NCBI RefSeq assembly: GCF_024300825.1
Contig: NZ_CP101323.1
Location: forward strand, 1,302,001 to 1,366,000
Direction: 5' to 3'
DNA: 64,000 bases
Source: Natronomonas gomsonensis
GTDB lineage: Archaea > Halobacteriota > Halobacteria > Halobacteriales > Haloarculaceae
Both the position numbers and the translations under genes were made by a program. How positions within the stretch are numbered: the stretch's first letter is position 1; each line of letters opens with the position of its first letter. Shown here one piece after another: positions 36,121 through 45,220 of this stretch. The notes under the pieces were generated by a model that was not told the DNA's origin, did no database searches, and was given only the letters and a program-made list of their open reading frames with translations.

Positions 36121-37295
36121 GCGTCCACCTCCGTCGTCCGCTCGAGGACGTGAACGGTCGCCGTCGCGACCGTCCCACCGGCGTTGTGGGCGATGCCAAC
36201 GGACGGGTCGTCGAGAGCGTCCGAGCGGGCGTGGGTACCGGACAGCAGTTTGGTGAGTTCGGCTATCTGTGCGACGCCGGTTGCGCCGACCGGATGGCCT
36301 TTCGCCTTCAGTCCGCCCGAGAGGTTCACCGGAATCGAGCCGTCGCGAGTCGTCTCGCCGGCTTTCGCCGCGGCCAGTCCTTCACCGGGTTCGAAGAAGC
36401 CCAGCGACTCCGTCGCGAGGACTTCCGCGATGGTGAAACAGTCGTGGACCTCCGCACAGTCGACATCTGCTGCGGTGATGTCCGCCTCGGCGTAGGCCGT
36501 CTCGGCGGCGGTTTCCGCGGCCGGCGTCCGATACAGCGACTCCCGGTCCTGTAAGGCGAGGTTGTCCGTCCCCTGTCCGGTTCCCGTCACGGACACCGGC
36601 GCGTCGAGGTCGTGGTCGGCCGCGAAGGATTCGCTTGTCAACACGACGGCGGCGGCGCCGTCGGAGATGGGACAGGCGTCGTAGAGTCCGAGCGGCGAGG
36701 CGACGCGGGGGGCCTCCACGGCGTCCTCGACGGTGATGGCCGACTGGAAGTGGGCCTTCTCGTTGACGACGGCGTTGTCGTGGTTCTTCACCGCGATGTG
36801 TGCGAGGTCGTCGGCGTCGGCGTCGTAAGCGTCGAGATACGCCGATGCCATCAGCGCGTAGGCGCCGGGGAACGTCATCCCGGCTTTGATTTCATAGAGG
36901 TCGTCGGCGGCGATGGAGAGGCCGTCGGTCGCCCCGGCGGTCCCCATGTCGGTCATCCGTTCGGTGCCGCCGACCAACACCGCGTCGGCTTCGCCGTTGC
37001 GGACGGCTTGCACCGCCGCGCGGACGGCGGTACCGCCGGAGGCACACGCAGCCTCGAAGCGCGTCGCAGGGGCGTCGATGCCGATGGCCTCGGCGAAGAG
37101 CGGGGCTTGGTGACCCTGATGTTCCGCTAACTCGCCCATGAAATTGCCGTAGTACAGTTCTTCGATGTCGTCGGGGTCGAGTTGGGCGTCTTCGAGTGCG
37201 TCGAGTCCGGCCTCCGCAAAGAGGTCACGACCCGTCCGACCGGCGTGTTCGCCGAACGGCGTCATTCCCGTTCCGGCTATGCGTACGTTCGCCAT
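36117..37295 (-). CDS. Thiolase-family protein (SCP2/archaeal acetyl-CoA acetyltransferase type)
   Basis: 392 residues. The nucleophilic cysteine is in FEAACASGGTAVRAAV (about residue 85), the motif EVHDCFTIAEVLATESLGF is typical of the SCP2-like branch, and the active histidine is in KAKGHPVGATGVAQI. As in that branch, HNAGGTVATATVHVL stands where classic thiolases have a second cysteine. It condenses or cleaves acyl-CoA units. It is translationally coupled to its DUF35 partner. Whether it works in the mevalonate route or in beta-oxidation is not decided here. Confidence 0.9.
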   Translation of the reverse strand: MANVRIAGTGMTPFGEHAGRTGRDLFAEAGLDALEDAQLDPDDIEELYYGNFMGELAEHQGHQAPLFAEAIGIDAPATRFEAACASGGTAVRAAVQAVRNGEADAVLVGGTERMTDMGTAGATDGLSIAADDLYEIKAGMTFPGAYALMASAYLDAYDADADDLAHIAVKNHDNAVVNEKAHFQSAITVEDAVEAPRVASPLGLYDACPISDGAAAVVLTSESFAADHDLDAPVSVTGTGQGTDNLALQDRESLYRTPAAETAAETAYAEADITAADVDCAEVHDCFTIAEVLATESLGFFEPGEGLAAAKAGETTRDGSIPVNLSGGLKAKGHPVGATGVAQIAELTKLLSGTHARSDALDDPSVGIAHNAGGTVATATVHVLERTTEVDA

Positions 37296-37358
37296 ACCGG
37301 AAATCTCTCGGTTTCACTTAACCACCTGCCGAAGCCGGCAACATCGGCAGCGAACCGT

Positions 37359-37628
37359 TCACATCCCCATATCGGCCGCCGCCTCGGGTATCGGGAGGTC
37401 CGCCACGGCCACGCCGAGGAGTTCCGCGGCGTGGTCCAACGCCATATCGAACCCGTAGTAGCGTTCGAGTTCGTCGCCGTCGGCGGTCGGTCGAACCTTC
37501 AACATCGCATACCCCTCGACGTTCTGTGCGACGACCGCCGTCCGGCCGTCGGCGTCGAACTCGAGCAGGCGCTCTTCGTCGGTTTCGCGGTACTGGGCGG
37601 TAATCCCGTCGGCCTCGGCCGTCGACAT
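37359..37628 (-). CDS. Conserved small haloarchaeal protein (DUF7111-like)
   Basis: 89 residues starting MSTAEADGITAQYRETDEER, with GYAMLKVRPTADGDELERYY and the ending AADMGM. I recall a strongly conserved haloarchaeal family of this length (DUF7111). No catalytic or metal-binding motif can be seen; it is a soluble acidic alpha-beta protein. It is divergent from the KaiC-like ATPase gene with an 86-base gap holding both promoters. Confidence 0.72.
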   Translation of the reverse strand: MSTAEADGITAQYRETDEERLLEFDADGRTAVVAQNVEGYAMLKVRPTADGDELERYYGFDMALDHAAELLGVAVADLPIPEAAADMGM

Positions 37629-37714
37629 ATTCGGAGATAAGCGGTCGGCGTATGCGAAACTACCGGTCGAAGTCCAGCGTACTTTTATACAGATTCGGTT
37701 CGACTCGGTGAACA

Positions 37715-39193
37715 ATGACGGATGTCGACAACGGGAAAGCGGCGACGGGAGATGCAGTTCTCGACCGAATGCTGCGGGGCGGAATCCCCCGAAATAGAAC
37801 CGTTCTCGTCCGCGGCGGCCCCGGCACGGGAAAGACGACATTCGGAATGCAGTTTCTGCAGGAGGGACTGGAAAACGACGAGCGGTGTCTGTTCGTCAGC
37901 ACCGAACAGACGCAGTCGGAGCTTCGTGACTCCTTTAGCGAGTTCGAGTTCGACCTCGACCACGAAGAGCTCGCGGTGACGACCCTCCATGCGGTGCCGG
38001 ATGACGGCGACGAGGGGCGACGCCTCAAACTCCGGACGCTGGAGGGCAACAGCGCCATCGACGAGCGGGATATCCCGCTCACCGAAAAGAACGTGGCGCG
38101 ACACTTTCAGGCGGCGGCCGGGTGTGACCGCCTCGTCTTCGACAGCGTCTCGGCGCTTCAGGTCCTCGGTGAAAACCAAGAACTGTTCCGCCGTGAACTG
38201 CTGGAACTTATCCAACTGTTCACGAAGGACCTCGGCGCGACCGCGCTTTTCACCGCCGAGGACATCGACGACAGCGTTCTCGATTTTACGACCCACGGCG
38301 TCATCGAACTCCGCCGGGAGCGCGTCAACGGCGACCCCCACAGGTTCCTCGAGATAACGAAGATGCGGGGCGTCGACCACGACACCCGCACCGTCGAGGC
38401 GGAAATCGAAAGTGGCGGCGTTCGGTGTGCCCCCTCGCGGCGGTCCCAACCGCCCGAACTGAAAACTCACAAACACACCTCCATCGGCATCGACGGCCTC
38501 GACAGCCTCTGTGGAGGCGGACTAGCCACCGGCACCGGCGTCCTCTTCGAACACGACGGTCACGCCAACATGACCGCGCTGTTCGGCGCGATGATGCACG
38601 CCGCCCTCGATAAGGGGTACAGTATCGTCCTCGTCCCGACGATTCGGATGCGCCCGGACAGCGTCAGAACGATTCTGGATGGCCACGATGAGAGCCTCGA
38701 CCACCTCCTCGACGAGGACCGACTGTTCGTCATCGACATGATTGGCGCGTGGGACGAAACCGAGGACAACGTCTTCGGCGCCCGCGAATCGGCAACTGGC
38801 GTTCGGTCAGTTCTCGACGCGATAGCCGGACGGGCCGGCGACACCCCACGACTCTCGCTAATCAACGCCGACGGGATGGTCAACACCCTCGGCACCGAAG
38901 ACGCCCGTGCCGTCCGATACGCACAGGAGGCCCACTGGCTCCGTTCGGACGACCTGCTCGTCCACGTCCACAACCCGAACGTCACCGGCGACCGTATCAC
39001 GGGGTTCTACACGAACGCCGCCGAGCAAGTGCTGCGAACCTGGATTACAGACAACGGGCTGCAGTACGTCTCGCTGAAGAAATCCCCCTGCGGGTTCGTC
39101 GGCACCACTTCGCTGGTCGAGTACACCACCGAACACCCCTTCCTCCGTGTCCAAGACCCGCCGGAGGACCGAGAGAACCCCTACGCCGAGTAA
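37715..39193 (+). CDS. KaiC/RAD55-like ATPase with a degenerate second domain
   Basis: 492 residues with two RecA-type domains. Domain 1 is intact: Walker A LVRGGPGTGKTTFGMQFL (about residue 36), STEQTQSELRDSF, and Walker B RLVFDSVSALQV. Domain 2 starts near residue 250 (SIGIDGLDSLCGGGLATGTG) but reads FEHDGHANMTAL where the P-loop should be, with no GKT. Such haloarchaeal proteins are thought to act in signal transduction, not as clocks. TTTTATAC at 37682-37689 gives a leaderless-type promoter. It is divergent from the DUF7111-like gene and followed by a PadR-type regulator gene. Confidence 0.85.
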   Translation: MTDVDNGKAATGDAVLDRMLRGGIPRNRTVLVRGGPGTGKTTFGMQFLQEGLENDERCLFVSTEQTQSELRDSFSEFEFDLDHEELAVTTLHAVPDDGDEGRRLKLRTLEGNSAIDERDIPLTEKNVARHFQAAAGCDRLVFDSVSALQVLGENQELFRRELLELIQLFTKDLGATALFTAEDIDDSVLDFTTHGVIELRRERVNGDPHRFLEITKMRGVDHDTRTVEAEIESGGVRCAPSRRSQPPELKTHKHTSIGIDGLDSLCGGGLATGTGVLFEHDGHANMTALFGAMMHAALDKGYSIVLVPTIRMRPDSVRTILDGHDESLDHLLDEDRLFVIDMIGAWDETEDNVFGARESATGVRSVLDAIAGRAGDTPRLSLINADGMVNTLGTEDARAVRYAQEAHWLRSDDLLVHVHNPNVTGDRITGFYTNAAEQVLRTWITDNGLQYVSLKKSPCGFVGTTSLVEYTTEHPFLRVQDPPEDRENPYAE

Positions 39194-39230
39194 TCGAGAG
39201 GCCTTTTCGTTCCGCCCCGAAGAATCCCCC

Positions 39231-39500
39231 ATGGAGTGGCTCACAAGCGGTCTCCGTCGTGACATCTGCGTGCTGCTGTACGGCGAGGAGCGGCGTGCCC
39301 AACAGCTGAAATCCGACCTCGAAACTCACTACGACCGACGGATTCCACCAGAGCGGTTCTACGGAGCACTGGAACAACTGGAGTCGAAGGGGTTCGTCGA
39401 AAAGCGCGTCGAGGGACTGGAGGACGTGTATTCGCTGACAGATGGCGGACGAAAGGGCGTCGAACGGCAGTTCAAGTGGATGACCGAACGAGTCGAGTGA
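39231..39500 (+). CDS. PadR-family winged-helix regulator
   Basis: 89 residues. The winged helix covers the whole protein: LRRDICVLLYGEERRAQQLK, PPERFYGALEQLESKGFVEK and DVYSLTDGGRKGVERQF. This is the short archaeal PadR type, without the C-terminal dimer helix bundle. CCTTTTCG at 39201-39208 sits 27 bases before the ATG, so the message is likely leaderless and separate from the KaiC-like gene 37 bases upstream. Target genes are unknown; the adjacent acyl-CoA dehydrogenase is convergent. Confidence 0.83.
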   Translation: MEWLTSGLRRDICVLLYGEERRAQQLKSDLETHYDRRIPPERFYGALEQLESKGFVEKRVEGLEDVYSLTDGGRKGVERQFKWMTERVE

Positions 39501-39515
39501 CCGAACGGGAGTTAC

Positions 39516-40658
39516 TCAGTTCAACAGTTCGTTGGCGATGGTGTTGCGCAGGACTTCGCTGGTGCCCTCGTAAATCTCGTTGAGTTTGGCGTCGCGGTAG
39601 AACCGCTCTGCAGGGAAGTCCTTCGTGTAGCCGTAGCCGCCGTGAATCTGGATGCCCTCGTTTGCGACCTCACGGGAAACTTCGGAGGCGTGCAGTTTCG
39701 CCTGGGCGGCCTCCTTGACGAAGTTCTCGCCGCGAATCTTCTTGTCGGCCGCCGAGTGCATCAGCAATCGGGCCGCACGGGTCTGTGTGTCCATGTCGGC
39801 GAGTTTGTGCTGGATGGACTGGAAGTCGGAAATCGGCTGGTCGAACTGTTCGCGGTCCTGGCTGTATTCCAGTGCCGCATCGAGCGCCGCCTGTGCGATG
39901 CCGACAGAGCGGGCAGCGATGGTGATGCGGCCGCCGTTGAGCGTCTTCAGCGCGTGGACGAAACCGCGACCCTCCTCGCCGAGGCGGCGCGATTCGGGGA
40001 TGGTGAGATTGTCGAAGCGCAACTCGGCGGTTGGACAGCCCTTGTCACCGAGTTTGTCCTCGGTGCCCTCGACGATGAAGCCGTCGTCCTCTTCCGGTCG
40101 GACGATGAACGACGAGATACCCTTGTTGCCGGCCTCGGGGTCGGTCTTGGCGAACACCGTGACCGTGTTCGCGACCGAACCGTTGGAAATCCACAGTTTG
40201 CCGCCGTTGATGACGTACTCGTCACCGGCTTTCTCGGCGGTGGTCTCCATGGCCGGCACGTCGCTTCCGGCGCCGGGTTCCGACAGCGCGAACGCGCCGA
40301 TGTCTTCGCCCTCCGCCAGCGGCGTCAGGAACTCCTCCTTCTGGGATTCGTCGCCGAACTCGTAAATCATGTTGCCCGCAAGCGAGATGTGGGCGGCGAC
40401 GATGGTTCCGAGACCGCCGGAGCCGCGCGAAATCTCCTCCAGAGCGGCGGGGTAGGCGTGATAATCGAGGCCCGCACCGCCGTACTCCTCGGGGAACGGC
40501 ATCCCCATCAATCCGAGGTCGGCGAGTTCCTCGACGAGTTCCCACGGGAACTCGTCGTCGTGGTCGATTTCGTCGGCGACGGGGACGACTTCCTCGTCGA
40601 CGAAGTCGGACACCATGTCCGTGACTTGTTTCTGTTCCGCCGTGAAACTGAAGTCCAT
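39516..40658 (-). CDS. Acyl-CoA dehydrogenase (paralogue 2)
   Basis: About 380 residues from ATG 40658 ([20 protein letters not shown]), the standard length. FAD motif [40 protein letters not shown], and the catalytic glutamate in [20 protein letters not shown] identify a short- or branched-chain acyl-CoA dehydrogenase. It lies downstream, on the same strand, of the truncated 3-hydroxyacyl-CoA dehydrogenase, so the two were probably one beta-oxidation unit before the deletion. An ATG at 40682 would add eight residues. Confidence 0.92.
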   Translation of the reverse strand: MDFSFTAEQKQVTDMVSDFVDEEVVPVADEIDHDDEFPWELVEELADLGLMGMPFPEEYGGAGLDYHAYPAALEEISRGSGGLGTIVAAHISLAGNMIYEFGDESQKEEFLTPLAEGEDIGAFALSEPGAGSDVPAMETTAEKAGDEYVINGGKLWISNGSVANTVTVFAKTDPEAGNKGISSFIVRPEEDDGFIVEGTEDKLGDKGCPTAELRFDNLTIPESRRLGEEGRGFVHALKTLNGGRITIAARSVGIAQAALDAALEYSQDREQFDQPISDFQSIQHKLADMDTQTRAARLLMHSAADKKIRGENFVKEAAQAKLHASEVSREVANEGIQIHGGYGYTKDFPAERFYRDAKLNEIYEGTSEVLRNTIANELLN

Positions 40659-40745
40659 ACACACAGGTACGGCCGTCGGCACTTTATGCTTCCTCTATCG
40701 GCGTTCTCACGTGCCGATTTCGTCCGCGAGGCGCCCCGCGACCGC

Positions 40746-41118
40746 TCAGTCGTACTCGTAGAACCCCTTTCCAGTCTTCTTGCCGAGGTCGCCGGCGTCG
40801 ACCTTCCGTTTGAGCAGGTAGGCGGGCGTATAGTGGTCGCCCAACTCCTCGTGAAGCGTTTCGGTGGCGTCGAGACAGATGTCGAGGCCGATGTGGTCGG
40901 CGAGTTCCAGCGGCCCCATCGGCACGTTCGTCCCGAGTTTCATCCCGCGGTCGATGTCCTCCTTGGTCGCGACGCCCTCGTCGAAGGCGCGAATCCCCTC
41001 GTTTATCCACGGCATGAGGATGCGGTTGGAGACGAAGCCGGGTTTGTCGTCGGACTCCCAGGTCTCCTTGCCGAGTGCCTCCGAAAAGTCGTGTGCCAAC
41101 GCGACGGCATCGCCGAAC
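40746..41118 (-). pseudogene. 3-hydroxyacyl-CoA dehydrogenase, C-terminal part only
   Basis: About 124 codons cover the C-terminal domain: VALAHDFSEALGKETWESDD, KPGFVSNRILMPWINEGIRA, GMKLGTNVPMGPLELADHIG and GDLGKKTGKGFYEYD. The N-terminal NAD-binding half, about 160 residues with the GxGxxG motif, is missing. Homology starts abruptly near 41118, where the sequence changes to part of an unrelated exported protein. The remaining frame is undamaged, which suggests that the deletion is recent. It cannot be active without the Rossmann domain. Confidence 0.85.
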
Positions 41119-41256
41119 TCGAGTCCATCGGCTCCCCGTCGTCTACCGGTTCGCCGTCGTCCGTCTCGTCCTGTGCCACGGCGGACCCGCCGAGCACTGC
41201 GAGAGCGCTCGCCGCACCTGCTGCCTTGATAGTGTCTTGTCGGTGACATTGCGTCC
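41119..41256 (-). pseudogene. 5' remnant of an exported-protein gene (signal peptide only)
   Basis: In one frame the strand reads RQDTIKAAGAASALAVLGGS followed by AVAQDETDDGEPVDDGEP, a haloarchaeal signal peptide and an acidic linker as found before fasciclin-like or halocyanin-like domains. Removing one C at about 41252 would restore an in-frame ATG (MSRQDTIK). After DGEP the sequence passes into the dehydrogenase in another frame. It is therefore the 5' end of a gene whose body was lost in the same deletion that removed the 5' half of the dehydrogenase. Confidence 0.65.
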
Positions 41257-41737
41257 CAGAGGATGCTCCGGGATGGTGAAGCAGGGACCAATCGTTCAGC
41301 GATATTGTTAGGATTATGACTGTATTTTCGCAGAAATGGGTTCCTTTCGCAACACGGAGGCTCATTCGGAAATCGACCCTACTCGACGTTGGTTCGACTT
41401 ACTGCATTTGCGTCGATTACACGGCGTATAAACGGCCAGTATGGAGTTTAGAACCAAATACGATAGTCCCCGATGCGATATTCGGTAGTGAGGTGGTACG
41501 CTATTCTACCATCTTCTGAGCGGCTATCCTGTTCTACTTCACCCGTGTTTACCAACTAACTGTTAATTCCGAATTGTTGCTTCATCCTCCATAATTCAAT
41601 ACATTTATTATTTTCAAATTATTTATATTTCGAATCCCACGGCTCGTTTCGCTCCGCGTTTTCGTACGGAAGTGACGCTGCGTTCGGACCACCCATACCA
41701 GAATCTTCTTTGTCCGCCTCATCGGACACTTGACCGT
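41257..41737. other. AT-rich gene-free stretch upstream of fba
   Basis: About 480 bases without a convincing gene. The part 41500-41640 is far richer in A and T than the rest of the window (for example TTCAATACATTTATTATTTT). A 67-codon frame at 41316-41519 is not acidic and matches nothing I recognise. It may be residual DNA from a mobile element or a virus, or an old promoter region; the fba promoter must lie in its last part. Confidence 0.5.
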
Positions 41738-42532
41738 ATGATTCCCATCGACGACACCCCGCTGTGCCGGGACGGGAAAGCGCTCATCCTCGCCTACGAC
41801 CACGGACTCGAACACGGCCCCGTCGACTTCCGTGGCGTCCCCGAGAGCGCGGACCCCGAACGGACCTTCGAGGCGGCGACCCACCCCGCCGTCACGTCCG
41901 TCGCAGTCCAGAAGGGCATCGCCGAAGCCTACTACCCCTCCTACTCCAAGGACGTAGACCTGCTGATGAAGCTCAACGGCACGTCGAACCTCTGGATGGG
42001 TGAACCGGACTCAGCGGTCAACTGCACCGTCGAGTACGCCGCCGAGGTCGGCGCGTCGTCGGTCGGCTTTACGCTGTACGGCGGCTCGAACAACGAAGTC
42101 GAGATGGCCGAGGAGTTCCGCGACGCCCAGGAGGCCGCCCGCGAACACGACCTGCCGGTCGTCATGTGGTCGTACCCGCGCGGGCAAGGCCTGAAGAACG
42201 ACACAAAGCCCGACACCATCTCGTATGCCGCACGGCTAGCGCTCGAGTTGGGTGCCGACATAGCGAAGGTCAAGCATCCGGGCAGCCAAGAGGCCATGGA
42301 AGACGCCGTCCGGATGGCCGGACGGACGAAGGTCGTCATGTCGGGCGGCTCGAAGACGACCGACCGAGAGTTCCTCGCCTCGGTCAAGGAGACCATCGAC
42401 GCCGGCGGAAAGGGTCTCGCCGTGGGACGCAACGTCTGGCAGCGCGAGGACCCCACCCGCATCCTCGACGCCTTAGAGAAGGTCATCTTCGAGGAGACGA
42501 GCGTCGACGAGGCGCTCGCGGCGGCCGAATAG
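41738..42532 (+). CDS. fba: Archaeal class I fructose-bisphosphate aldolase
   Basis: 264 residues of the DhnA-type class I aldolase. ALILAYDHGLEHGP opens the barrel, the Schiff-base lysine lies in GADIAKVKHPGSQEAM (about residue 182), and MSGGSKTTDREFL and AVGRNVWQREDP form the phosphate site. It interconverts fructose 1,6-bisphosphate with dihydroxyacetone phosphate and glyceraldehyde 3-phosphate. The start at ATG 41738 is preferred over a longer open frame because the upstream residues are not family-like. It ends one base before the fbp start, making a gluconeogenic pair. Confidence 0.93.
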   Translation: MIPIDDTPLCRDGKALILAYDHGLEHGPVDFRGVPESADPERTFEAATHPAVTSVAVQKGIAEAYYPSYSKDVDLLMKLNGTSNLWMGEPDSAVNCTVEYAAEVGASSVGFTLYGGSNNEVEMAEEFRDAQEAAREHDLPVVMWSYPRGQGLKNDTKPDTISYAARLALELGADIAKVKHPGSQEAMEDAVRMAGRTKVVMSGGSKTTDREFLASVKETIDAGGKGLAVGRNVWQREDPTRILDALEKVIFEETSVDEALAAAE

Positions 42533-43387
42533 ATGGCCGACGCTATCGGGTCGATACTGGATGCCGTCGCCTCGACGGCGCCGGATATACGGGACGGCCT
42601 CGTCGGGCGACGAGTGTACGAATCGGGGGCAAACCCCTCTGGCGAGCAGCAGCTCGCCGCCGACATCTACGCCGACGAACTGCTCGAAGAGCGACTGCTG
42701 GACATCGACGACGTAGGAAGTTACGCCAGCGAGGAACGGGACTCGGTCGTCGAAAGCGGAACCGGCGAAAGCGAGTACCATGTCGCCTGTGACCCACTCG
42801 ACGGCTCCTCGAATCTGAAGTCCAACAACACGATGGGAACGCTGTTCGGCGTCTACGACGAGCCGTTGCCGACCTCGGGGCGGAACCTCGTCGCCTCCGG
42901 GTTCGTTCTGTACGGCCCCATCACGACAATGGTCGTCGCCCGCGACGGCATCGTCCGAGAGGAACTCATCGACGACGGCGAGCGCGAGGTCGTCACCGAG
43001 GACCTCACGCTCCCGGAGGAGCCAGTCGTCTACGGCTTCGGCGGCCGCGTCCCCCAGTGGACCGACGCCTTCGCCGGCTACGTCGATGAGGTGGAAGACG
43101 AACTCAAACTCCGCTACGGCGGTGCGATGATAGGGGACGTGAACCAAGTGCTCACCTACGGTGGAATCTTCGGCTACCCCGGACTTCGGGACCGTCCCGA
43201 GGGAAAACTCCGACTGCTGTTCGAAGGTCACCCCATCGGCCACATCATCGAATCGGCGGGCGGAGCGTCCTCGAACGGCGAGCGGTCGCTTCTGGACTGC
43301 ACTCCCACCGACCTCCACGAGCGGACGCCGCTGTTCGTCGGTGACGACGACTACATCGCCCGGTTGGAATCCGCCCTCCCCGAGTGA
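42533..43387 (+). CDS. fbp: Fructose-1,6-bisphosphatase class 1
   Basis: 284 residues. The metal/phosphate signature is VACDPLDGSSNLKSNNTMGT, followed by LFGVYDEPLP and RYGGAMIGDVNQVLTYGGIF. The enzyme dephosphorylates fructose 1,6-bisphosphate, the committed gluconeogenic step. The gene starts right after the fba stop, so substrate-producing and substrate-using enzymes are co-expressed. A T-rich run at 43401-43412 just after the stop may terminate the transcript. Confidence 0.92.
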   Translation: MADAIGSILDAVASTAPDIRDGLVGRRVYESGANPSGEQQLAADIYADELLEERLLDIDDVGSYASEERDSVVESGTGESEYHVACDPLDGSSNLKSNNTMGTLFGVYDEPLPTSGRNLVASGFVLYGPITTMVVARDGIVREELIDDGEREVVTEDLTLPEEPVVYGFGGRVPQWTDAFAGYVDEVEDELKLRYGGAMIGDVNQVLTYGGIFGYPGLRDRPEGKLRLLFEGHPIGHIIESAGGASSNGERSLLDCTPTDLHERTPLFVGDDDYIARLESALPE

Positions 43388-43454
43388 ACTGAGAACAGAT
43401 TTCTCATTTTTTCGGAGGGAAAACGGTTTAGTGGCAACGCTTGACGATGCACGT

Positions 43455-45158
43455 ATGAAAGTTCGCATCGGGGGCGACGCAAGCATCGAAGAGGCAGAGG
43501 CCATCGCACAGGCGATGGCGAACCACGCCGAAACCGACGTTGAGGTGTTCGTCGGCGACGACGACGAACCCGCGGCGACGAGCGAGGCCGACCTCTCGCC
43601 CATCGAGGACGACCTCGGGCCGACCGAACGCGAGGAACTGCTCCGCGAACAAATCGAGGACATCGAGTTGGGGGGTCCCGAAAAGTACAAAGAGCGCCTC
43701 GACGACCAAGGCAAACTGTTCGTCCGAGACCGCCTCGAGTTGTGGTTCGGGGAGGACGGCCTCGCCTTCGAGGACGGGAAGTTCGCAGCCTTCGACGCCG
43801 AGGACAGGCTTCCGGCCGACGGCCTGCTGACCGGCGCCGCGGAGTTCGAGGACCGCGACGTCCACTTCATGGCCAACGACTTCACCGTCAAGGCCGGGTC
43901 GATGGCCGCACGGGGCTGTGAGAAGTTCCTCCGCATGCAACAGCGCGCGCTGAAGACCGGCAAGCCGGTGCTGTACCTGATGGACTCCTCGGGCGGCCGC
44001 ATCGACAAACAGACCGAGTTCTTCGCCAACCGCGAGGGCATCGGGAAGTACTACTACAACCACTCGCGGCTCTCGGGACGCGTCCCACAGATTTGCGTCC
44101 TGTACGGCCCCTGTATTGCAGGAGCGGCGTACACGCCCGTCTTCGCCGACTTCACCATCATGGTCGAAGGGATGAGCGCGATGGCCATCGCCAGCCCTCG
44201 AATGGTCGAGATGGTCACCGGCGAAGACATCGACATGCAGGACCTCGGCGGCGCGCGGATGCACACCACCGAATCCGGCAGCGCCGACCTCGTCGCACGC
44301 GACGAACAACACGCCCGACAACTCGTCTCCCAACTCGTCCAGTATCTCCCGGACAACGCCGACGAGAAGCCGCCGCGGGCGACGCCGAAGCCGCCCAAGC
44401 GCTCCCCGGAGGGCATCGACTCGGTCATCCCACAGGAGCCGAACAAGGGCTACGACATCCGCGACCTCATAGAGCGGGTCGTCGACCGGGATTCCTTCTT
44501 CGAACTCCAGCCGGAGTACGGCCCCGAAATCGTGACCGGCTTCGCCCACCTCGACGGTCGGTCGGTCGGCATCATCGCAAACCAGCCCGCCGAGCGCGCC
44601 GGTGCCATCTTCCCAGACTCCGCCGAGAAGGCCGCTCAGTTCGCCTGGAAGTGCGACGCATACAACGTCCCGCTTCTGTATCTGTGTGACACACCGGGGT
44701 TCATGGCCGGTTCACAGGTCGAGAAGGAAGGCATCCTCGAGAAGGGCAAGAAGATGATTTACGCCACCTCGGAGGCGACAGTGCCGAAGCAGTCGGTCGT
44801 CGTCCGGAAAGCCTACGGCGCCGGCATCTACGCGATGTCGGGGCCGGCCTACGACCCCGAATCGACCATCGCACTCCCCTCCGGCGAAATCGGCATCATG
44901 GGTCCGGAAGCGGCCATCAACGCCGTCTACGCGAACAAACTCGCGGACATCGACGACGAGGAGGAACGCAAGGAGATGGAACAACAACTCCGCGAGGAGT
45001 ACCGCGAGGACATCGACGTTCGCCGGATGGCCAGCGAAGTCGTCATCGACGAAATCATCCCCCCGTCGACGCTCCGGGAGGAACTCATCAATCGCTTTAG
45101 CTTCTACGAGGACGTCGAGAAGGACCGTCCCTCGAAGAAACACGGGACGGTTCTGTAA
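43455..45158 (+). CDS. Acyl-CoA carboxylase, carboxyltransferase subunit
   Basis: 567 residues, about 50 more than a minimal PccB. The extra N-terminus (MKVRIGGDASIEEAEAIAQA and an acidic linker) is followed by the first crotonase-like half (LYLMDSSGGRIDKQTEFFAN, GPCIAGAAYTPVFAD) and the second (IANQPAERAGAIFPDSAEKA, LCDTPGFMAGSQVEKEGILE). It transfers CO2 from biotin to propionyl- or acetyl-CoA. The biotin carboxylase/carrier subunit is not in the window. GTTTAGTG at 43426-43433 is a TATA element at leaderless distance. Methylmalonyl-CoA decarboxylase alpha is a less likely alternative. Confidence 0.88.
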   Translation: MKVRIGGDASIEEAEAIAQAMANHAETDVEVFVGDDDEPAATSEADLSPIEDDLGPTEREELLREQIEDIELGGPEKYKERLDDQGKLFVRDRLELWFGEDGLAFEDGKFAAFDAEDRLPADGLLTGAAEFEDRDVHFMANDFTVKAGSMAARGCEKFLRMQQRALKTGKPVLYLMDSSGGRIDKQTEFFANREGIGKYYYNHSRLSGRVPQICVLYGPCIAGAAYTPVFADFTIMVEGMSAMAIASPRMVEMVTGEDIDMQDLGGARMHTTESGSADLVARDEQHARQLVSQLVQYLPDNADEKPPRATPKPPKRSPEGIDSVIPQEPNKGYDIRDLIERVVDRDSFFELQPEYGPEIVTGFAHLDGRSVGIIANQPAERAGAIFPDSAEKAAQFAWKCDAYNVPLLYLCDTPGFMAGSQVEKEGILEKGKKMIYATSEATVPKQSVVVRKAYGAGIYAMSGPAYDPESTIALPSGEIGIMGPEAAINAVYANKLADIDDEEERKEMEQQLREEYREDIDVRRMASEVVIDEIIPPSTLREELINRFSFYEDVEKDRPSKKHGTVL

Positions 45159-45220
45159 TCTCGTCCGGCCGCCGCTTCCGCAGCCAGCACACCCAAGACG
45201 ACGCGGCGACCAGACTGCGT

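Noticed and set aside
41316-41519. 67-codon open frame in the AT-rich island
   Set aside because: Composition is not acidic, no promoter or ribosome site stands out, and no family is recognised. It is noted only as part of the island.
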